A stretch of 64,000 nt of DNA from Cellvibrionaceae bacterium (GTDB lineage Bacteria > Pseudomonadota > Gammaproteobacteria > Pseudomonadales > Cellvibrionaceae), in NCBI GenBank assembly GCA_021151695.1, contig JAGKWU010000001.1, positions 186,001-250,000 of the forward strand. Reading direction: 5' to 3'. Shown piece by piece: positions 61,564 to 64,000 of the stretch. The position numbers and the translations under genes were made by a program. Numbering within the stretch: the first letter of the stretch is position 1; every line of letters starts with the position of its first letter. The notes beneath the pieces are model-generated. The model saw only the letters and a program-made list of their open reading frames with translations. It was not told where the DNA came from and searched no databases.

Positions 61564-62607
61564 TTATTGCCAATCGCTTAACACAATTTTGCCAATGGTT
61601 TTGCCTGCTTCTATCTCCGCATGTGCCGCGCGTAAATTGGCTGCACTAATCGGACTGAGTGTTTTCGCAAGGCTGGTTTTGATTTTTCCATCATCAATTA
61701 AGCGGGAGAGACGATTCAAAATATTGTGTTGCTCAATCATATCGGCTGTCTGATAGCGCGAACGAGTAAACATAAACTCCCACACAAAGCCCGCTGATTT
61801 CGTTTTGAGGAGATTGATATCCAGCGGCGCCTCCGGCTCAACGATGGAACAGATGGTGCCCTGAGGCCGAATCAACTCGCACATGGCGGCCCAGTGGCGG
61901 GCTGTCGCGTTCAGACAAAAGATATAATCAACATGCTCAATTCCCAACGCGCGCACCTCATCCACCAAATCACGCTGATGATTCACCACGTCATCAGCCC
62001 CAAGGCTTTTACACCAATCGTTGGATTCGCTACGCGACGCACTGGCAATGATGCGCAACTCGGGCAGCTGCTTTGCCAATTGAATAGCTATAGAACCCAC
62101 GCCGCCGGCGCCGCCGATGATCAGCAAACTTTTACCGGCAGAGTTATCCTTATTGATGTGCAATCGCTCAAACATACCCTCAGCTGCGGTGATTGCTGTT
62201 AGTGGCAAGGCTGCAGCTTCTGCAAATCCCAGCGTTTCAGGCTTTTTCCCCACAATGCGCTCATCAATTAACTGATACTCGCTGTTACTGCCTGCGCGGG
62301 TAATATCACCGGCGTAGTACACTTGGTCGCCAACCTTGAATAATTCCACCTGATCTCCTATCGCCACCACCGTACCCGCCGCATCCCAACCCAGCACGCG
62401 ATAATTCTCCTCCACTTTCGCTTTGGGGCTTCGCACTTTGGTATCCACTGGATTAACCGAAACCGCATGTACTTGCACCAGTAAATCCCAGCCTCCAGGC
62501 TGGGGTAGAGGCAAGCTGATATCCACCAGCGAGTTTTCGTCAGTTACGGGTAAATAAGCCTTTAGGCCTACGGCTTTCATCATTTGGGGGAGCGTTGAGT
62601 TAGTCAT
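61564..62607 (-). CDS. Zinc-less alcohol dehydrogenase / quinone oxidoreductase family protein
   Basis: A 347-residue MDR-superfamily NAD(P)H oxidoreductase. It has an N-terminal GroES-like domain (VSVNPVDTKVRSP, LGWDAAGTVVAIG) and a Rossmann fold with the nucleotide-binding LLIIGGAGGVGSIAIQLAKQ. The cysteine and histidine ligands of the catalytic zinc are missing, as in quinone reductases and zinc-binding-dehydrogenase-type proteins. It probably reduces quinones or alpha,beta-unsaturated carbonyls. It is the first gene of a pair with nemA, consistent with electrophile detoxification. AAGGA precedes the ATG. Confidence 0.87.
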   Translation of the reverse strand: MTNSTLPQMMKAVGLKAYLPVTDENSLVDISLPLPQPGGWDLLVQVHAVSVNPVDTKVRSPKAKVEENYRVLGWDAAGTVVAIGDQVELFKVGDQVYYAGDITRAGSNSEYQLIDERIVGKKPETLGFAEAAALPLTAITAAEGMFERLHINKDNSAGKSLLIIGGAGGVGSIAIQLAKQLPELRIIASASRSESNDWCKSLGADDVVNHQRDLVDEVRALGIEHVDYIFCLNATARHWAAMCELIRPQGTICSIVEPEAPLDINLLKTKSAGFVWEFMFTRSRYQTADMIEQHNILNRLSRLIDDGKIKTSLAKTLSPISAANLRAAHAEIEAGKTIGKIVLSDWQ

Positions 62608-62670
62608 AGTGTTTAATCCTTAAAGTGGGCATTGAGTTGATATGTAGGCCAGCTTATATTTATTAAGGCA

Positions 62671-62708
62671 ATTTGATAATCACACCAACAATTGAATAAC
62701 TATCAAAT
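62671..62708. promoter_or_regulatory. Operator-like inverted repeat between the divergent genes
   Basis: A perfect 8-bp inverted repeat, ATTTGATA (62671-62678) and TATCAAAT (62701-62708), with a 22-bp spacer in the 127-base divergent region. Location and dyad form fit a site for the adjacent LysR regulator, which would control both directions. Binding is inferred. Confidence 0.6.
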
Positions 62709-62734
62709 ATTTTTTGACAGTACGAGCTAGCAAT

Positions 62735-63688
62735 ATGAGCAAAACCTATTCGTTACAAGATCTGGAGCTCTGCCTGCGTGTAGCAGAGCGCGGCAATATG
62801 AGCGAAGCCGGGCGCGAATTGGGACTCACCACAGCAGCAGTTTCCGCTGCGATCAAACGCCTGGAGCTGGCCCTGGGCGCTAACCTGTTTGATCGCACCA
62901 CACGCAGTATGCGTCTCAGCGCCGCAGGGGAGATCTTTATCCCTCACTTACAGCAGGTGCTCGGCGGACTGGATGTGGCTGAGAGCGAATTGCGAAACCT
63001 TCAAGGATTGGTATCCGGTGAGATACGTATCAGTATGCCGTCTGATCTGGGGCGGAATTTACTATTAGAGCTGTTAGATGGTTTTCAGAATATACACCCC
63101 AACTTGAAGTTTATCGTGTATATCTCTGATTCTGTTCAGGATTTATATCGCGAAGGGCTGGATTTGGTCATTCGTTATGGCGACCAGAAGGATTCAGGCC
63201 TGATAGCGCAAAAACTCTGTGACAACCGACGGGTGTTGGCCGCCGCTCCCGCTTACGTCGCCAGGGTCGGACAGCCGGCAACTCTGGCAGATCTCATCAA
63301 CCACAACTGTATTCTCTTTTACCGCAACGACAGCCCCTACAGTAAATGGCTCTTTGAAGTGGATGGGCGCGAACAGACGATACAGGTTAAGGGCAACAGA
63401 TACGCCAATGACGGGGAGTTAGTAAAGCGTTGGGCGCTGGCCGGCCACGGCATTGTTTACAAATCCAGGCTGGATATAGCGCGAGAGCTGGAAAATGGCA
63501 GCCTGGTGGAATTACTCCCCAATCAATACCAGGGCCAGACGGCTCCTCTATACGCTGTATATAAAGAGCGCCGCTATCAAACCTATCGCATGGCGCAACT
63601 TCTTGGCTATCTACGCCAACACATGGGAAACCTGGAAGCCAAACAACAGGAAGCGGGGTTAATGGGGCAAACTGAAGAGAAGCAATAA
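62735..63688 (+). CDS. LysR-family transcriptional regulator
   Basis: A 317-residue LysR-type regulator: N-terminal winged helix (about 3-62; NMSEAGRELGLTTAAVSAAI) and a substrate-binding domain (about 90-295; VSGEIRISMPSDLGRNLLLE, DLVIRYGDQKDSGLIAQKL). It belongs to the large AaeR/DsdR-like subgroup common near oxidoreductases. The ATG at 62735 matches family N-termini; a TTG at 62714 would add seven residues. It is divergent from the dehydrogenase-nemA pair and probably regulates it in response to an electrophile or quinone (inference). Confidence 0.9.
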   Translation: MSKTYSLQDLELCLRVAERGNMSEAGRELGLTTAAVSAAIKRLELALGANLFDRTTRSMRLSAAGEIFIPHLQQVLGGLDVAESELRNLQGLVSGEIRISMPSDLGRNLLLELLDGFQNIHPNLKFIVYISDSVQDLYREGLDLVIRYGDQKDSGLIAQKLCDNRRVLAAAPAYVARVGQPATLADLINHNCILFYRNDSPYSKWLFEVDGREQTIQVKGNRYANDGELVKRWALAGHGIVYKSRLDIARELENGSLVELLPNQYQGQTAPLYAVYKERRYQTYRMAQLLGYLRQHMGNLEAKQQEAGLMGQTEEKQ

Positions 63689-63716
63689 GGACAGGAGAAA
63701 TACAAGATGCAGATAG

Positions 63717-63740
63717 AAAAAAGGCGCCCTAAGGCGCCTC
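63717..63740 (-). terminator. Terminator of ppnP
   Basis: On the minus strand, a stem AGGCGCC/GGCGCCT with loop TTAG is followed by TTTTT. It lies just after the ppnP stop. On the plus strand only a short, interrupted T tract follows (CTCTTT), so it is a weaker stop for the LysR transcript. Confidence 0.8.
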
Positions 63741-63752
63741 TTTGGGTGAAAC

Positions 63753-64000
63753 TTACTCGTATTTGCAGAGGTAAGAAGTTTCAACATCCGCCGTGCACTT
63801 GAAGCGTTGGTTAGCTTCAACAATAAAGGTTTCACCCGGCTTAAAGGTTTCCGCTTTGTCGCTGCCTGGCAGTACCACAGTCAAACTTCCGCTTACCACG
63901 GTCATATATTCTTTTTGGCTGGTGCCAAACTCATAATCACCTTTGGCCATAACACCAACAGTAGCTGGCAGGGTTTCGGTTTGGAAGGCGATAGACTTAA
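63753..64000 (-). CDS. ppnP: Pyrimidine/purine nucleoside phosphorylase PpnP (partial)
   Basis: The 3' part of a DUF1255/PpnP gene; the reading frame stays open to the window edge. The visible 82 codons begin KSIAFQTETLPATVGVMAKG and continue through EYMTVVSGSLTVVLPG to the C-terminal SYLCKYE, matching the cupin-fold E. coli PpnP (YaiE). It cleaves purine and pyrimidine nucleosides with phosphate. An internal ATG at 63950 could be mistaken for the start, but the upstream residues match the family, so the true start lies beyond the window. Confidence 0.93.
   Translation of the reverse strand, partial: KSIAFQTETLPATVGVMAKGDYEFGTSQKEYMTVVSGSLTVVLPGSDKAETFKPGETFIVEANQRFKCTADVETSYLCKYE

Noticed and set aside
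1..64000. CRISPR arrays, insertion sequences, prophage and integron features
   Set aside because: No regularly spaced direct repeats, transposase, integrase, capsid or recombination-site features were seen on either strand.

Overview
The window is about 64 kb of gene-dense, moderate-GC gammaproteobacterial chromosome. It most resembles Cellvibrio or a close relative in the Cellvibrionaceae. The evidence is a lipoprotein family 9 cellulase with a CBM6 module and a polyserine linker, a second protein with a long polyserine linker beside it, and Pseudomonas-like gene neighbourhoods (comEC-exbBD-lpxK-kdsB-murB, gacA-uvrC-pgsA-tRNAs, fliK-like/flhB-like-ccm, smc-zipA-ligA). The genus is an inference from content. 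There are no insertion sequences, prophage genes, CRISPR arrays or rRNA genes.

Layout. 0-9 kb: sohB, msrA, then comEC, exbB, exbD, lpxK, kdsB, a low-molecular-weight phosphatase and murB (envelope and LPS synthesis). 9-12.5 kb: gacA/uvrY-type regulator, uvrC, pgsA, tRNA-Cys and tRNA-Leu. 12.6-19.9 kb: Nei-like glycosylase, 5'-nucleotidase, cysB, then a probable light-responsive operon (DUF523/DUF1722 protein, MerR regulator, DNA photolyase) preceded by two identically spaced operator-like repeats, and a secreted protein of unknown function. 19.9-23.1 kb, minus strand: sulfurtransferase and an orphan FlhB-tail/FliK-like pair. 23.3-31.2 kb: cytochrome c maturation genes ccmABCDEFG, an interruption (a 52-residue membrane protein with a perfect FNR/Anr box, and an antisense tRNA-Val/tRNA-Asp pair), then ccmH and ccmI behind their own promoter.

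31.5-41 kb: smc, zipA, a REP-like inverted repeat, ligA, a transglycosylase-like lipoprotein, an unknown gene, hemB and another unknown gene. 41.1-47.1 kb: a three-gene JetABC/MksFEB condensin locus without a recognisable JetD/MksG nuclease. 47.1-52.3 kb: a stand-alone receiver protein, a DUF815 ATPase, and ovoA followed by a probable ovoB (ovothiol synthesis). 52.4-55.7 kb: an unusual fusion of a GspE/MshE N-terminal-like domain, a membrane segment, a polyserine linker and an FN3-like domain, convergent with the family 9 cellulase. 55.9-60.4 kb: rimO, a DUF748 protein, a small acetyltransferase and an orphan pilin-like protein. 60.4-64 kb: an Old Yellow Enzyme and a zinc-less alcohol dehydrogenase/quinone reductase divergent from a LysR regulator, and the 3' part of ppnP running off the window.

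Most of the window is housekeeping. The least conventional pieces are the JetD-less JetABC locus, the MshEN-like/polyserine/FN3 fusion, the FNR-controlled micro-protein inside a split ccm cluster, and the MerR regulator of the photolyase operon, which lacks the cobalamin-ligand histidine motif. All calls rest on reading the sequence and on family knowledge; no database search was run.
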